Source: Nocardiopsis sp. FIRDI 009 (GTDB taxonomy: Bacteria; Actinomycetota; Actinomycetes; Streptosporangiales; Streptosporangiaceae). Taken from it: 64,000 nucleotides of DNA. Within the stretch, counting starts at the first letter, position 1. Each line of letters opens with the position of its first letter. A program made the translations under genes and the position numbers. The DNA is taken from positions 310,001 through 374,000 of the forward strand of contig NZ_QPNC01000015.1 in the NCBI RefSeq assembly GCF_003386285.1, in the 5' to 3' direction. Below are positions 26,948-36,354 of the stretch, one piece after another. The notes beneath the pieces are model-generated. The model was not told the DNA's origin. It was given only the letters and a program-made list of their open reading frames with translations, and ran no database searches.

Positions 26948-27940
26948 ATGCCCGACACCCCAGCCACGTCGACGGCCGCGAACGAGCACAGAACCGGGTT
27001 CCACTCACTCCGCGACGGCGGCCTGAACTGGGACTCCCTTCCGCTCCGCCTGTTCACCAAGGGCAACGCCCGCTTCTGGAACCCGGCCGACATCGACCTG
27101 AGCCAGGACGCCGAGGACTGGAAGCGGCTCGACGACGCGGCGCGCACGCGCGTCCTGCGGCTGTGCGCGTTCTTCGTGGCCGGTGAGGAGGCGGTCACCG
27201 AGGACCTCCAGCCGTTCATCCGCGCGATGGCGGCCGAGGGCCGGCTCGGCGACGAGATGTACCTGACCCAGTTCGCCTTCGAGGAGGCCAAGCACGTCCA
27301 GGCGTTCCGGCTGTGGCTGGACGCGCTGGGGGTGTACGAGGACCTGCACGGGTACGTCGACGCCAACCCGGGGTACCGCGCGCTGTTCTACGAGGAGCTG
27401 CCCGGGTCGCTGGACGCGCTCCTGCACGACCCGAGCCCGCGCAACCAGGTGCGGGCGTCGGTCACCTACAACCACGTCATCGAGGGGTCGCTCGCGCTCA
27501 CCGGCTACTACGCCTGGAACCACGTGTGCACCGTGCGCGACATCTTCCCCGGCATGCGGGAGATCGTACGCAGGATCGGGGACGACGAACGCCGCCACAT
27601 GGCGTGGGGCACCTTCACCTGCCGCAGGCACGTCGCCGCCGACGACGCCAACTGGGAGGTGGTCCGCGAACGGCTCGACGAACTCCTGCCGCACGTGATG
27701 ACGACGGTCAAGCGGGGTGACACGCCCTCCGACGACCCCGCCGACCAGCGCTACGAACTGCCGCCGGGCACGTTGGTCGACTACGCCGCGGACCGGGCGC
27801 TGCGGCGGCTGGGCGCGATCGAGTCCGCGCGCGGGGTGCCGCTCGCCCGGATCGACGTCGACGCCTCCCCCGAGCAGTTGGAGGAGCGGTTCGGCGAGGA
27901 GGACCGGGAGGCGATGAGGTCGGTCCGGCCGGAGGGCTGA
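26948..27940 (+). CDS. R2-like ligand-binding oxidase (R2lox)
   Basis: 330 residues of ferritin-like ribonucleotide-reductase-R2-type fold. The opening [19 protein letters not shown] is diagnostic for R2lox rather than true R2. Metal ligands are visible in AGEEAV (E81), FEEAKH (E113, H116), YNHVIEG (E179) and DDERRH (E214, H217). V83 and Y174 are the pair expected to form the Val-Tyr ether crosslink. These proteins assemble a Mn/Fe centre and bind a fatty acid; the physiological reaction is unknown. TGGAGGTC precedes the ATG. It is not near a nrd operon. Confidence 0.92.
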   Translation: MPDTPATSTAANEHRTGFHSLRDGGLNWDSLPLRLFTKGNARFWNPADIDLSQDAEDWKRLDDAARTRVLRLCAFFVAGEEAVTEDLQPFIRAMAAEGRLGDEMYLTQFAFEEAKHVQAFRLWLDALGVYEDLHGYVDANPGYRALFYEELPGSLDALLHDPSPRNQVRASVTYNHVIEGSLALTGYYAWNHVCTVRDIFPGMREIVRRIGDDERRHMAWGTFTCRRHVAADDANWEVVRERLDELLPHVMTTVKRGDTPSDDPADQRYELPPGTLVDYAADRALRRLGAIESARGVPLARIDVDASPEQLEERFGEEDREAMRSVRPEG

Positions 27941-28170
27941 CCGAGCGGCGGCGAGAACGGCCTGACCACGTCGCGACCGGGTGACGGAACCGGCGGCCAG
28001 CCGGTCCTCCACGGGTGATCGTCCGCGCGGTTCTAGGATGTCGTGTGTCCGGCCCCCGCGGTCGGCACGTGGACCTGCGGCGGTTCGGGGCCGGCGACCG
28101 CCACCCCGGGGACCTCCTCGGGTCCGCGATCCTCAGGCGGCATCGGCACCGAACCGAAAGGACACCACGC

Positions 28171-28452
28171 ATGGCCACGGCCACCGCACGTCACATCCTG
28201 GTCAACACCGAATCGGAAGCGCTGGAGCTCAAGGAGCAGATCGAGAACGGGGCGGACTTCGCCGACCTCGCCAGGAAGCACTCCTCGTGCCCCTCGGCCA
28301 GGGACGGGGGCAATCTCGGCTCGTTCGCTCCGGGACAGATGGTCCCCGAATTCGACAAGGTCGTCTTCTCCGCCCCCGTCGGCGTACTCCAGGGCCCGGT
28401 GCGAACCCAGTTCGGGATGCACCTGCTGGAGGTCACCAGCCGCCAGGACTGA
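28171..28452 (+). CDS. parvulin-type peptidyl-prolyl isomerase (PpiC-like)
   Basis: 93 residues comprising a single rotamase domain: [20 protein letters not shown], the [20 protein letters not shown] core, and the C-terminal [15 protein letters not shown]. It catalyses cis/trans isomerisation of prolyl bonds in the cytosol; no signal peptide is present. AAGGAC precedes the ATG. A TAGGAT box (28034-28039) predicts a leader of about 125 nt. An in-frame GTG at 28045 could add 42 residues but gives an Arg-rich extension unlike PpiC. Confidence 0.92.
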   Translation: MATATARHILVNTESEALELKEQIENGADFADLARKHSSCPSARDGGNLGSFAPGQMVPEFDKVVFSAPVGVLQGPVRTQFGMHLLEVTSRQD

Positions 28453-28499
28453 CGCGACGCGTCTCGGGCCGCGCCCCGGTGGCGCGGCCCGAGGCGGCA

Positions 28500-29039
28500 C
28501 TACGAGTTCGGCGGCAGCACGTTCTCCTCGAACCGGCCGACGTGGTTCCCCGGCGGGTCGAACCGCGCCACCACCATGCAGCCGTGCCACCCGTTCGCCT
28601 CGGAGGTGGCCGCGATTCCGACACCGATCCGCTCGGTCGACCGCCACACGAGCTGGGTGAAATTTCCCGTGCGGGCGGAATGGGAATGCGCCTGGAAATC
28701 GTAGTCATTGATTTCCCGGTACCAGGTGTCCACCGCCTGGCGCAGGACCCGCTCGTCACAGCGCAACGGATCAGGGGACATCTGCTTGTACAGGGTCTCC
28801 CCGTCACCGGAGGCGCTGTGTTCGAGGACGCCCCGGTCCGCCCAGGTCTGCGCCCCCCGGGCGAGCTGGGGGTCGGCGACGAGCGCGGGCGCGGAGTGGC
28901 GGGCACGGTAGCCGTTGACCCGGTCGAGGACCGCGGACGTCGGGTCGGGCACCGCGGTCTGCGCGTGGGCGGGCGGTGCGAGCGCGGCCAGAACGGCGCA
29001 GGAGACAAGGGCGGCGAAACTCACACGAGAACTCTTCAC
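28500..29039 (-). CDS. secreted CAP/SCP-domain protein
   Basis: 179 residues. A signal peptide (KSSRVSFAALVSCAVLAALA, cleavage likely after AHA) precedes a complete CAP domain: RVNGYRARH, WADRGVLEHS, NFTQLVWRSTERIGVG (the HxTQLVW-like motif with N-F for H-Y) and WHGCMVVARFDPPGN. CAP proteins are extracellular. Some bind lipids or act as proteases, and the bacterial role is unclear. The GTG start is fixed by a consensus-like TATGAT 6 nt upstream; no ribosome site. Confidence 0.88.
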   Translation of the reverse strand: MKSSRVSFAALVSCAVLAALAPPAHAQTAVPDPTSAVLDRVNGYRARHSAPALVADPQLARGAQTWADRGVLEHSASGDGETLYKQMSPDPLRCDERVLRQAVDTWYREINDYDFQAHSHSARTGNFTQLVWRSTERIGVGIAATSEANGWHGCMVVARFDPPGNHVGRFEENVLPPNS

Positions 29040-29045
29040 GCGTCG

Positions 29046-29051
29046 ATCATA
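29046..29051 (-). promoter_or_regulatory. -10 box of a leaderless promoter (CAP gene)
   Basis: TATGAT on the minus strand ends exactly 6 nt before the GTG at 29039, the clearest leaderless promoter in the window. Confidence 0.55.
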
Positions 29052-29081
29052 ATGCGCGGCCGACGACACCCCGCCACCCAT

Positions 29082-29120
29082 GGAAAAAGGAATTGATTTC
29101 TCCCGCAATTCCGTTTTTCC
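29082..29120 (-). terminator. AT-rich rho-independent terminator
   Basis: GGAATTG/CAATTCC stem (29089-29095, 29106-29112) extended by AAAAA/TTTTT and GG/CC with one bulge. On the minus strand the stem is followed by a U-run, ending the zeta-toxin transcript. It is unusually AT-rich for this genome. Confidence 0.7.
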
Positions 29121-29167
29121 CGCGCCTGTCGGATTCGCGGGTGTTCGCCGGTGACCGGCCCGGCCGC

Positions 29168-30241
29168 CTACCCGACCGCCTCCTCGGCGCGCCACAGGTC
29201 GCGCCGACCGCGCTCGGCCTCCAGGGCGATCCGGCCGAACGGCTCGGTCAGCCAGTCGCCCTCCCCGGTGAGGTGGTTGGCGTAGAGCACCTCACCCAGC
29301 CGGGAGAGCACGAACACCGAGTCCACGAGCCGGTGCGTCTCCAGGAACTCGACGCTGTTGGGCACCCCCAGGTAGAACCGGTCGTGGTCCTGGGGGCTGA
29401 TCCACCGGCCGAACCCCTGGTCACGGCGGGAGCGCTCGTACCGGTCGACGATCCCGAACGCGCTGTTGCTGCTGTGCGTCGCCACGAACGCCACCTCCAC
29501 CCGGTACCCCGCCGAACGGAAACCCTCCACCCACGCCGCCGCCCAGTCCGCGCGCCCCAGCGGGTGGCTGCACACGACGTCCACCCGCCCCTCGCGCACG
29601 TGCTCCATCGCGAGCTGGTGCAGACCGGCGACCTGCCGCGGCAGGGTGCGCGAGGCGACACGGTCGTCGGCGCGCATCGCCCACTCGTAGTCGGGCGCCA
29701 GGCGCAGCAGGTCGTCCCCGTCGTAACTGACCGTCCCCTCGGGCAGGACCGGCAGGACGAGCCGCTGGAGCGTCGACTTGCCCGACCCCGGCTGACCGCC
29801 GAAGAGCAGCAGCCGGGGGCGCTCCCGCGCCGGTCCGGTCAGGCGGGGCCGCAGCGCGAGGTCGAACAGCTCCTCCAGCCCCTCCCAGTCCGGTGCCGGG
29901 CCCGGGTCCTCGGGGGTGGCGCCCTCGGGCACGCGCACGGGTTCGCGGCGCAGGTCCTCGACGGTGGAGGGGAGCTCGGTGTCGACCCGGTCGAGCTGGT
30001 CGGGGGTGAGGAACGCGAGCCGGGCCTCCTCGGTGAGCAGCGCCCCGGCCCGGGCCCGGTCGCCACGGGACAGGCACGCCCCGATCGCGGCGCTGTACAG
30101 GTTGTAGGCGCGTTCCCTGGCCTCGCGCTGGGCGTCGGTCTGCGGCGGGACACCACCGCTGGACGTGTCCCCCAGGAGTGGCCGCACCCGGGCCGTCTCG
30201 TCGGTCCCGGTCGCGTCCCCGGCGCCGAAGGTGGTCATCAT
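29168..30241 (-). CDS. zeta-toxin family kinase (AAA/P-loop)
   Basis: 357 residues. The C-terminal part is a zeta-toxin-like P-loop kinase: Walker A FGGQPGSGKST (about 147-157), YDGDDLLRLAPDY and ASRTLPRQVAGLHQ. Zeta toxins phosphorylate UDP-N-acetylglucosamine. The N-terminal ~140 residues are an Arg/Glu-rich helical extension not found in short zeta toxins. No small epsilon antitoxin gene is adjacent, so it may be a chromosomal zeta-like kinase with an intrinsic or absent antitoxin. AAGGACAGG precedes the start. Confidence 0.85.
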   Translation of the reverse strand: MMTTFGAGDATGTDETARVRPLLGDTSSGGVPPQTDAQREARERAYNLYSAAIGACLSRGDRARAGALLTEEARLAFLTPDQLDRVDTELPSTVEDLRREPVRVPEGATPEDPGPAPDWEGLEELFDLALRPRLTGPARERPRLLLFGGQPGSGKSTLQRLVLPVLPEGTVSYDGDDLLRLAPDYEWAMRADDRVASRTLPRQVAGLHQLAMEHVREGRVDVVCSHPLGRADWAAAWVEGFRSAGYRVEVAFVATHSSNSAFGIVDRYERSRRDQGFGRWISPQDHDRFYLGVPNSVEFLETHRLVDSVFVLSRLGEVLYANHLTGEGDWLTEPFGRIALEAERGRRDLWRAEEAVG

Positions 30242-30438
30242 GCCTGTCCTTCCCTGGCCCCGAAGGCCGGAGCCGATCGGTCGGTCGCCGTTGTCGGCAT
30301 CGGGGATGGTAGTGCCTCACGCCGCTCCGAACGGGGGGTTTCACCGGACGGAGACCCGCCCGGCGCCCGTTTCCCGGGATGGACACCCGAGGTGGCGGCA
30401 TGGTCCGAAGCGCGTCGGAGGAGCCGGAGAACACCGCC

Positions 30439-30444
30439 TAGAGT
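30439..30444 (+). promoter_or_regulatory. -10 box of a leaderless promoter (NUDIX gene)
   Basis: TAGAGT ends 7 nt before the ATG at 30452. Confidence 0.45.
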
Positions 30445-30451
30445 GGCCACC

Positions 30452-30883
30452 ATGACAGCGACTGCCTCCGCCCCCTCCGGGGTACCCGCCGTGATCGACG
30501 CCCTGGCCTGGGTCCACGTCCGCGACGGCCGCCTGCTGTGCGTCCGTTCCCGGGGGCGGGACCTGCTCTACGTGCCGGGCGGGAAGCGGGACCCCGGCGA
30601 GAGCGACGAGGCCGCCGTGACGCGGGAGGCCCGCGAGGAGGTCAGCGTCGACCTGCGCCCGGGGACCCTCCGCAGGGTGGCGGTGATCGACGAGATCGCC
30701 CACGACCAGGCCCCCGGCACCCGCGTACGGCTGACCTGCTACACCGCCGACCACGACGGGGCGATCGCGGCGGACAACGAGATCACCGGCCTGGAGTGGA
30801 TCGGCTTCGCCGAGCGCGACCGCTGCGCCCCGGCCGTGCGCAGGCTGGTGGAGCTCCTGCACGAGGAGGGCTCCGTCCGCTGA
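30452..30883 (+). CDS. NUDIX hydrolase
   Basis: 143 residues. A complete Nudix box G-x5-E-x7-REAREE is seen in GKRDPGESDEAAVTREAREE. The flanking LLYVPGG and RVRLTCYTADHDG strands fit the fold. It hydrolyses a nucleoside diphosphate linked to another moiety; the substrate is undetermined. The start is set by the -10 box rather than a ribosome site. Confidence 0.9.
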   Translation: MTATASAPSGVPAVIDALAWVHVRDGRLLCVRSRGRDLLYVPGGKRDPGESDEAAVTREAREEVSVDLRPGTLRRVAVIDEIAHDQAPGTRVRLTCYTADHDGAIAADNEITGLEWIGFAERDRCAPAVRRLVELLHEEGSVR

Positions 30884-30919
30884 GCCGGCCGGACCTTCCG
30901 CCCGGGACGGACCGTGCGC

Positions 30920-31807
30920 TCAGCGCGGAAGGCCCTCGGGGGCGATCGGGTCCGGCACGCGGCGCGCCCAGTCACCGATGGTGAGCGACAGTAGCATCGC
31001 GGTCGGCACACCGAACACGAACGGGGCGAGGAACCCGGTCGACATGACGGCGTCGACCCCCCGGACCTCCACGTCACCGCTGCTCAGCATGGTCTGCGCG
31101 ACCGTCTGGAACACCAGGTGGAAGCCCACGCACGCCCACAGGTTCCCCGTGACCAGCCGGATCCCGCCCAGCACGATCCCCGTGCCGAGGAAGAGCGGCA
31201 GCCGCTCCGCCAGCACGCCCCAGCCCTGGGAGAGCACCCACAGCGCGGTGCCGAACAGGGTGAACAGCACCGCCTGCGCCAGCACCGCGAGCCAGGCGGG
31301 CATGGCCGCGTTGAGGTTCCGGTACAGGTAGCCGCGGAAGATCAGCTCCTCCGGCACCGCCTCGAACACCAGGACCAGCGCCGCCAGCAGCAGGACCCCG
31401 GGCAGCAGTTCGGTCCAGGGCACGGCGGCGGTGACCGACGACCACCCCATCGCGACGCACAGCGCGATCCCGGCCGCGCCGGGCAGCGCCCAGGCGCCCG
31501 CCCCGACCAGGAACGGCCGCCACCCCTCCCGCACCCCGGTCAGGGCGAGCCCGCTCCAGGGCCGCCGGTCGAGGAACCGCCGCGCGGCCCACACCAGGGG
31601 CACCGCCAGCACGAAGACGACCAGCGCGTTCACCACGTGTCCGGCCGTCGTCACCTCCTCGGCCGGGAAGAGGGTGCCGTCCAGCCACCCCATCAGCAGC
31701 CAGACCAGCAGGGCGCCCGCCGTCACCAGGCCGACCCGGACGAGCAGGTGCGGACGCTCCGGCCGGGCGCCCGCCACCGCGCGCTCGGATGCGTGAATAC
31801 CGTTCAT
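30920..31807 (-). CDS. CPBP-family intramembrane glutamic endopeptidase
   Basis: 295 residues, about eight membrane segments. Motif 1 EExxxR is VPEELIFRGYLYRNLNA and motif 4 is GFHLVFQT with the conserved histidine. The asparagine that often follows (HxxxN) is glutamine here. Family members process prenylated or other membrane peptides, and some protect against bacteriocins. AAGGAC precedes the ATG. It is divergent from the ABC exporter pair, which could be functionally linked, but that is only positional. Confidence 0.87.
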   Translation of the reverse strand: MNGIHASERAVAGARPERPHLLVRVGLVTAGALLVWLLMGWLDGTLFPAEEVTTAGHVVNALVVFVLAVPLVWAARRFLDRRPWSGLALTGVREGWRPFLVGAGAWALPGAAGIALCVAMGWSSVTAAVPWTELLPGVLLLAALVLVFEAVPEELIFRGYLYRNLNAAMPAWLAVLAQAVLFTLFGTALWVLSQGWGVLAERLPLFLGTGIVLGGIRLVTGNLWACVGFHLVFQTVAQTMLSSGDVEVRGVDAVMSTGFLAPFVFGVPTAMLLSLTIGDWARRVPDPIAPEGLPR

Positions 31808-31973
31808 GTCCTTCACGATCCCAAGCCGCTGTGACCATCGACATCCGGAATCACCCTGGCTCATCCCCGATCCCCGCGGGGGCGGCCCCGTGATCCGCGC
31901 TCCGGCCGCCGCCGGGGGTCGGGCGGGAAAACCAGTGGCCGACGCGGGAGGCCCCTGGCTAGGGTCCGAAACC

Positions 31974-33710
31974 GTGCGCGTGTTTCCCGAACCTCCGGGG
32001 GTCCCCGACCACCGATCCGCCGACCGCTTCCTCCTCTGGCTCGCCCGACGCCAGCGGGGCACCCTGGCGTGGGCCTCCCTGGTCATGGGGGCGTTCACCA
32101 CCTGCGGGGTCCTCACCTCGGCGGCGCTCGGCGCGGCACTCGACTCCGATCTCACCGACGGGGACACGGGGGCGCTCCTGGCCTGGGTCGGGGTGCTCAC
32201 CGCCCTCGTCCTGGCCTCCGTCGCCCTCCTGCACTTCCTCCACCGCGCCCAGGCGTTCAGCTGGTACGCGTCGGCCTACCGCACCGTGCAGGCGGTGACC
32301 GGCCGCTCGGTGGACCTGGGCCCCACGCTCACCCGGCGGCTGCCCTCCGGCGAGGTGGTCGCGGTCGGCACCGACGACATCGACCGGATCGGCGACTTCT
32401 ACGAGATGAGCGCCGTGGCGCCGGGAGCGGTCGTCTCCGTCGCCGTGACCGGCGCCCTGATGCTCACCTCCCATGTCACGTTCGGCCTGGCCGTACTGGT
32501 GGCGGCGCCGCTGATCATGCTCTCGACGGTGCCGCTGCTGGGGGCGCTCTCCCGGCGCGAACAGCACCAGCGCGACCGCCAGGCCGAGCTGACCACGATC
32601 GCGGGCGACCTGGTGGCGGGCCTGCGCGTCCTGCGCGGCGTGGGCGGGGAGCACACGTTCGGCCGCCGGTACCGGGAGGAGTCCCAGCGGGTCCGGGCGG
32701 CCGGGGTGCGGGTCGGGTGGGCCGACGCGGCCCTCCAGGCCGTGCGGGAACTGCTGCCCGGACTGCTGCTGGTCGGGATCGTCTGGTACGGGGCCAGGCT
32801 CGCGCTCACAGGCGAGCTCACCGTCGGCCAACTGGTCGCCTTCTACGGCTACACCGCCATCCTGGGCACGGACGTGCGCTACCTGTCCCACACGGCGTCC
32901 CTCTACATCTCGGCGCGGGTCGCCGCCCGCCGGGTCGTCGGCGTCCTGTCCCTGACCCACGACCACCCCGATCCGGCGGCCCCGGCCCGGGAGCCGGAGG
33001 GGCCGTGCGACCTGCGCGACCCGGCCAGCGGGGTGACGGTCACGGCGGAGCGGACGGTCGGTGTCGTGTGCGCCGCCCCCTCCGACGCCACGGTGATCGC
33101 CGAACGCCTCGGCCGCTACCGCGAGGAGGAGGACGCCGAGCTGGTCGAGCGCTCCACCGGTCGCGCGGTACGCCTCCGCGACCTGCCGCGTCGCACGGTG
33201 CGCCACCGCGTGCTGGTCGCGACCAACGACGCCCACCTGCTCTCCGGCAGGCTCCGGGACGAACTCTCCCCCGACGGCGGCCTGTCCGAGGAGCGGCTGG
33301 CGCGGGTGATCGACGCCGCGCACGCCGACGACATCGTGCGCCAGTCGTCACGGGGGCTGGACACCGTGCTCACCGAGCGCGGACGCGAGTACTCCGGCGG
33401 CCAGCAGCAGCGGCTCCGGCTCGCGCGGGCGCTCGGGCTCGACCCGGAGATCCTCGTCCTGGTCGACCCGGCCTCGGCCGTGGACGCCCACTCGGAGGCG
33501 GCCATCGCGAAGAAGCTCCCCGCGGCGCGGGCGGGCCGGACGACCGCCCTGTTCACCACCAGCCCACTGCTGCTGGCCCACACCGACCACGTGGTCTTCG
33601 TCCAGGAGGGGCGGGTGACCGCCCAGGGGACGCACGCGGAACTGCTCGCGGACGTTCCCGACTACGCCGCCACCGTGCTGCGCTCGCTGACCGCCGAGGA
33701 GACCCCATGA
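31974..33710 (+). CDS. ABC exporter half-transporter with degenerate ATP site (subunit 1)
   Basis: 578 residues, a type IV exporter half: six membrane segments (about 30-300) and an NBD (about 345-578). The Walker A position reads GVVCAAPSDATVIAERL (about 363-379) with no G-K-S/T. Walker B is VLVDPASAVD, with the catalytic Glu replaced by Pro. The H-loop reads FTTSP. The signature YSGGQQQRLRLARAL (473-487) is intact. It therefore contributes only the signature half of an active site. Its stop overlaps the next gene's ATG (ATGA), so the pair is coupled. TAGGGT ends 8 nt before the GTG start. Confidence 0.9.
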   Translation: MRVFPEPPGVPDHRSADRFLLWLARRQRGTLAWASLVMGAFTTCGVLTSAALGAALDSDLTDGDTGALLAWVGVLTALVLASVALLHFLHRAQAFSWYASAYRTVQAVTGRSVDLGPTLTRRLPSGEVVAVGTDDIDRIGDFYEMSAVAPGAVVSVAVTGALMLTSHVTFGLAVLVAAPLIMLSTVPLLGALSRREQHQRDRQAELTTIAGDLVAGLRVLRGVGGEHTFGRRYREESQRVRAAGVRVGWADAALQAVRELLPGLLLVGIVWYGARLALTGELTVGQLVAFYGYTAILGTDVRYLSHTASLYISARVAARRVVGVLSLTHDHPDPAAPAREPEGPCDLRDPASGVTVTAERTVGVVCAAPSDATVIAERLGRYREEEDAELVERSTGRAVRLRDLPRRTVRHRVLVATNDAHLLSGRLRDELSPDGGLSEERLARVIDAAHADDIVRQSSRGLDTVLTERGREYSGGQQQRLRLARALGLDPEILVLVDPASAVDAHSEAAIAKKLPAARAGRTTALFTTSPLLLAHTDHVVFVQEGRVTAQGTHAELLADVPDYAATVLRSLTAEETP

Positions 33711-35518
33711 CCCAGACCGCCGAACACCCCCCGCCGCACCTGCCCGAGGCCACCGCGTGGCAACCGGTCGACGGCCTGCCGGTCGCCCCGGCCGCCGTGG
33801 TGTGGCGTCGGCTGCGCCGGGCGGGTCGGGAGCACGGGTGGACGCTCGCGGGCGTGGTCGGGCTGTACGGGGTGGCGGCGCTGAGCGCGCTGGTCGCCCC
33901 GTGGGCGCTCGGCCGGGTCATCGACACCGTGCGGGCCGACGGGCCGACGGGGAGCGTCGACCTGCTGGCGCTCGCGATCGTCGGCTCGCTCCTGGTCAAC
34001 GCGGCGTTCGTCCTGGTGTCGGTGGCGCTGTCGATCCGGTTCGGTGAGGGGGTGCTGGCGGAGCTGCGCGAGGAGTTCGTGCACGACGTCCTGCGCCTGC
34101 CGCTGGGCACCGTGGAGCGCGCCGGGACCGGCGACCTGGTGGCGCGCACCGGACGCGACATCGGCCACCTGAGTCACGCCGTGCGCCACTCGGTCCCGCT
34201 CATGATGGTGAGCGCGGTGACGGTGGTGGTCGTGGTCTCCGCGATCGGCGTGGTGCACCCGATGCTGCTGCTGGCCATGACACCCTCCGTCCTCGTGTTG
34301 TGGGTGTCCACGCGCTGGTACGTGCGGCGGGCGCCGGACGGGTACGTGCGCGAGCTGGCGGCCTACTCCGACCTGACCCAGGGGGTGACGGACGCCGTGG
34401 AGGGGGCGCGCACGATCGAGGCCCTGGGGCGGCAGGCACGCCAGGTGGCGCTGAACGACCGGCGTGTGCACCGCGCCTACCTGGCCGAGCGGTACACGCT
34501 CTGGCTGCGGACCGTGTGGTATCCGCCGCTGGAGTTCTCCTACCAGTTCCCCGTGGCCGTGACGCTCCTGGTCGCGGGGGCGCTCCACGTGAACGGCGCG
34601 ATCAGCGTGGGTGCGATCGCCACGGCGGTGTTCCTCAGCTCGCAGCTGGCACGGCCGGTGGAGAAGCTGATCGACGAGATCGACAGCGTGATGATGGGGT
34701 TCACCAGCCTCCGGCGGCTGCTCGGGGTCGGGCTGACCGGGGAGGAGGCCCCCGCACCGACCGGGGCCCCGGCCTCGGGCGCGGACCCGGGCACGGTGGA
34801 GGTCGAGGGGGTGCGGTTCGCGTACACGGACACCGAGGTGCTGCACGGGGTGGACCTGGTCGTCCGTCCCGGCGAACGGTTGGCCGTGGTCGGACCGAGC
34901 GGTGCGGGCAAGTCGACGCTCGGGAAGCTGGTCGCGGGGATCCACCCGCCGACCTCGGGCGGTGTCCGGGTGGGGGGCGTGGAGCTGACGGGGCTGCCGC
35001 CGGAGGAACGCAGGCGCCGGGCGATCCTGCTGAGCCAGGAGAGCCACGTGTTCCGGGGGAGCGTCGCGGAGAACCTGTCACTCGCGCGGGACGGGGAGGA
35101 GGTCGACGAGGACGCGCTGTGGAAGGCGCTGGCCGCCGTGGACGCCGACACGTGGGTGCGCGCGCTGCCGGACGGGCTGGCGACGCGGGTCGGCTCGGGG
35201 AACACCACGCTGGACCCGTCCCACGTGCAGCAGCTGGCGCTGGCCCGACTCGTCCTGGCCGACCCGGAGGTCCTGGTGCTCGACGAGGCGACGTCGCTGA
35301 TCGACCCGCGCTCGGCCCGCCACCTGGAGCGGTCGCTCGGCGGCGTGCTCGCGGGCCGCACGGTGGTGGCGATCGCGCACCGCCTGCACACGGCGCACGA
35401 CGCCGACCGGATCGCGGTGGTGGAGGAGGGCCGGATCAGCGAACTGGGCACGCACGACGAGCTGCTCGCGCGCGGGGGCGCCTACGCCGAACTGTGGCGC
35501 GCCTGGCACGGCGGTTGA
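33707..35518 (+). CDS. ABC exporter half-transporter with intact Walker motifs (subunit 2)
   Basis: 603 residues, six membrane segments then an NBD from about 360. Walker A GPSGAGKST (396-404), Q-loop LLSQ (Q444), Walker B VLVLDEATS (522-530) and H-loop AIAHRL are all canonical. The signature is ruined: LDPSHVQQLALARL (about 502-515) replaces LSGGQ. Combined with subunit 1 this gives one complete consensus ATP site and one fully degenerate site, as in TM287/288- or TmrAB-type heterodimers but more extreme. The substrate is unknown; a methyltransferase gene follows 65 nt downstream. Confidence 0.92.
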   Translation: MTQTAEHPPPHLPEATAWQPVDGLPVAPAAVVWRRLRRAGREHGWTLAGVVGLYGVAALSALVAPWALGRVIDTVRADGPTGSVDLLALAIVGSLLVNAAFVLVSVALSIRFGEGVLAELREEFVHDVLRLPLGTVERAGTGDLVARTGRDIGHLSHAVRHSVPLMMVSAVTVVVVVSAIGVVHPMLLLAMTPSVLVLWVSTRWYVRRAPDGYVRELAAYSDLTQGVTDAVEGARTIEALGRQARQVALNDRRVHRAYLAERYTLWLRTVWYPPLEFSYQFPVAVTLLVAGALHVNGAISVGAIATAVFLSSQLARPVEKLIDEIDSVMMGFTSLRRLLGVGLTGEEAPAPTGAPASGADPGTVEVEGVRFAYTDTEVLHGVDLVVRPGERLAVVGPSGAGKSTLGKLVAGIHPPTSGGVRVGGVELTGLPPEERRRRAILLSQESHVFRGSVAENLSLARDGEEVDEDALWKALAAVDADTWVRALPDGLATRVGSGNTTLDPSHVQQLALARLVLADPEVLVLDEATSLIDPRSARHLERSLGGVLAGRTVVAIAHRLHTAHDADRIAVVEEGRISELGTHDELLARGGAYAELWRAWHGG

Positions 35519-35583
35519 GCCCGCACCGGACCACGCCCCGATCGACCCGTGACCCGACGCCGACCCCAGGAGGCCCCTCCCAC

Positions 35584-36339
35584 ATGACCACACCCGAGAT
35601 CCCGCGCCTGTACCGGGACGCGGACTTCAACGGCCCGCTCTCCGACGGGCACGCCGCCCGGTTGATCCGCGGACTCGGCCCGCTCACCGGCCGCCGCGTG
35701 GTGGACGTCGGCTGCGGCTGGGCCGAGTTCCTGCTCCGCGCGCTGGCGACCGACCCCACCGCCACCGGCCTCGGTGTCGACCTCGACGAGGACCTCCTCG
35801 CCCATGGGCGGGCCAACGCCCGGGCGCGTGGCCTGGCGGACCGGGTCGAGCTGATCGCGGCCGACGTCGGCGCGTGGCGGGGGGAACCGGCGGACGTGGT
35901 GGTCAGCAGCGGGGCCACCCATGTGTGGGGCGGCGACCCGGTGAAGCACACCGCGAACGCGCTCACGGCCCTGCGGGACCTGCTGCGTCCCGGTGGCAGG
36001 CTCCTGTTCGGCGAGTGCTTCTGGAGGCGGCCGCCGACCGAGGCCGAGGCGGCGGCCGTGCCGTTCATCCCCCCGGCCCAGTACCGTCCGCTGTCCGGGC
36101 TCGTCGACCTCGCCCTCGCGCACGGCTTCCGCCTGCTCGCGCTGTCCGAGGCCGCCACGTGGGAGTGGGACGACTTCGAGAACCGCCAGGCGCTGGGCCG
36201 GGAGGAGCGGCTGGCGCGGAACCCGGACTCGCCGCACGCCGACGGGGTGCGCGAGCGGGCGGACCGGCACCGCCACGCCCGGGTTCACGGCATGCGGGAG
36301 ACCCTCGGGTTCGCGTACCTGACGCTCGTCCGCGCCTGA
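35584..36339 (+). CDS. class I SAM-dependent methyltransferase
   Basis: 251 residues. The SAM-binding motif VVDVGCGWAEFLLRAL lies at about 39-54, motif II GLGVDLDE follows, and the post-motif DVVVSSGATHVWG replaces the more usual aspartate-rich segment. Probably acts on a small molecule. AGGAGGCC precedes the ATG. Proximity to the ABC exporter operon suggests a shared pathway, but no biosynthetic genes are near. Substrate unknown. Confidence 0.86.
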   Translation: MTTPEIPRLYRDADFNGPLSDGHAARLIRGLGPLTGRRVVDVGCGWAEFLLRALATDPTATGLGVDLDEDLLAHGRANARARGLADRVELIAADVGAWRGEPADVVVSSGATHVWGGDPVKHTANALTALRDLLRPGGRLLFGECFWRRPPTEAEAAAVPFIPPAQYRPLSGLVDLALAHGFRLLALSEAATWEWDDFENRQALGREERLARNPDSPHADGVRERADRHRHARVHGMRETLGFAYLTLVRA

Positions 36340-36354
36340 CCGGTCCCACCGGTC

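Noticed and set aside
28045..28170. Possible 42-residue N-terminal extension of the parvulin from a GTG near the TAGGAT box
   Set aside because: The extension is Arg/His-rich and unlike PpiC, while AAGGAC lies properly before the ATG at 28171.
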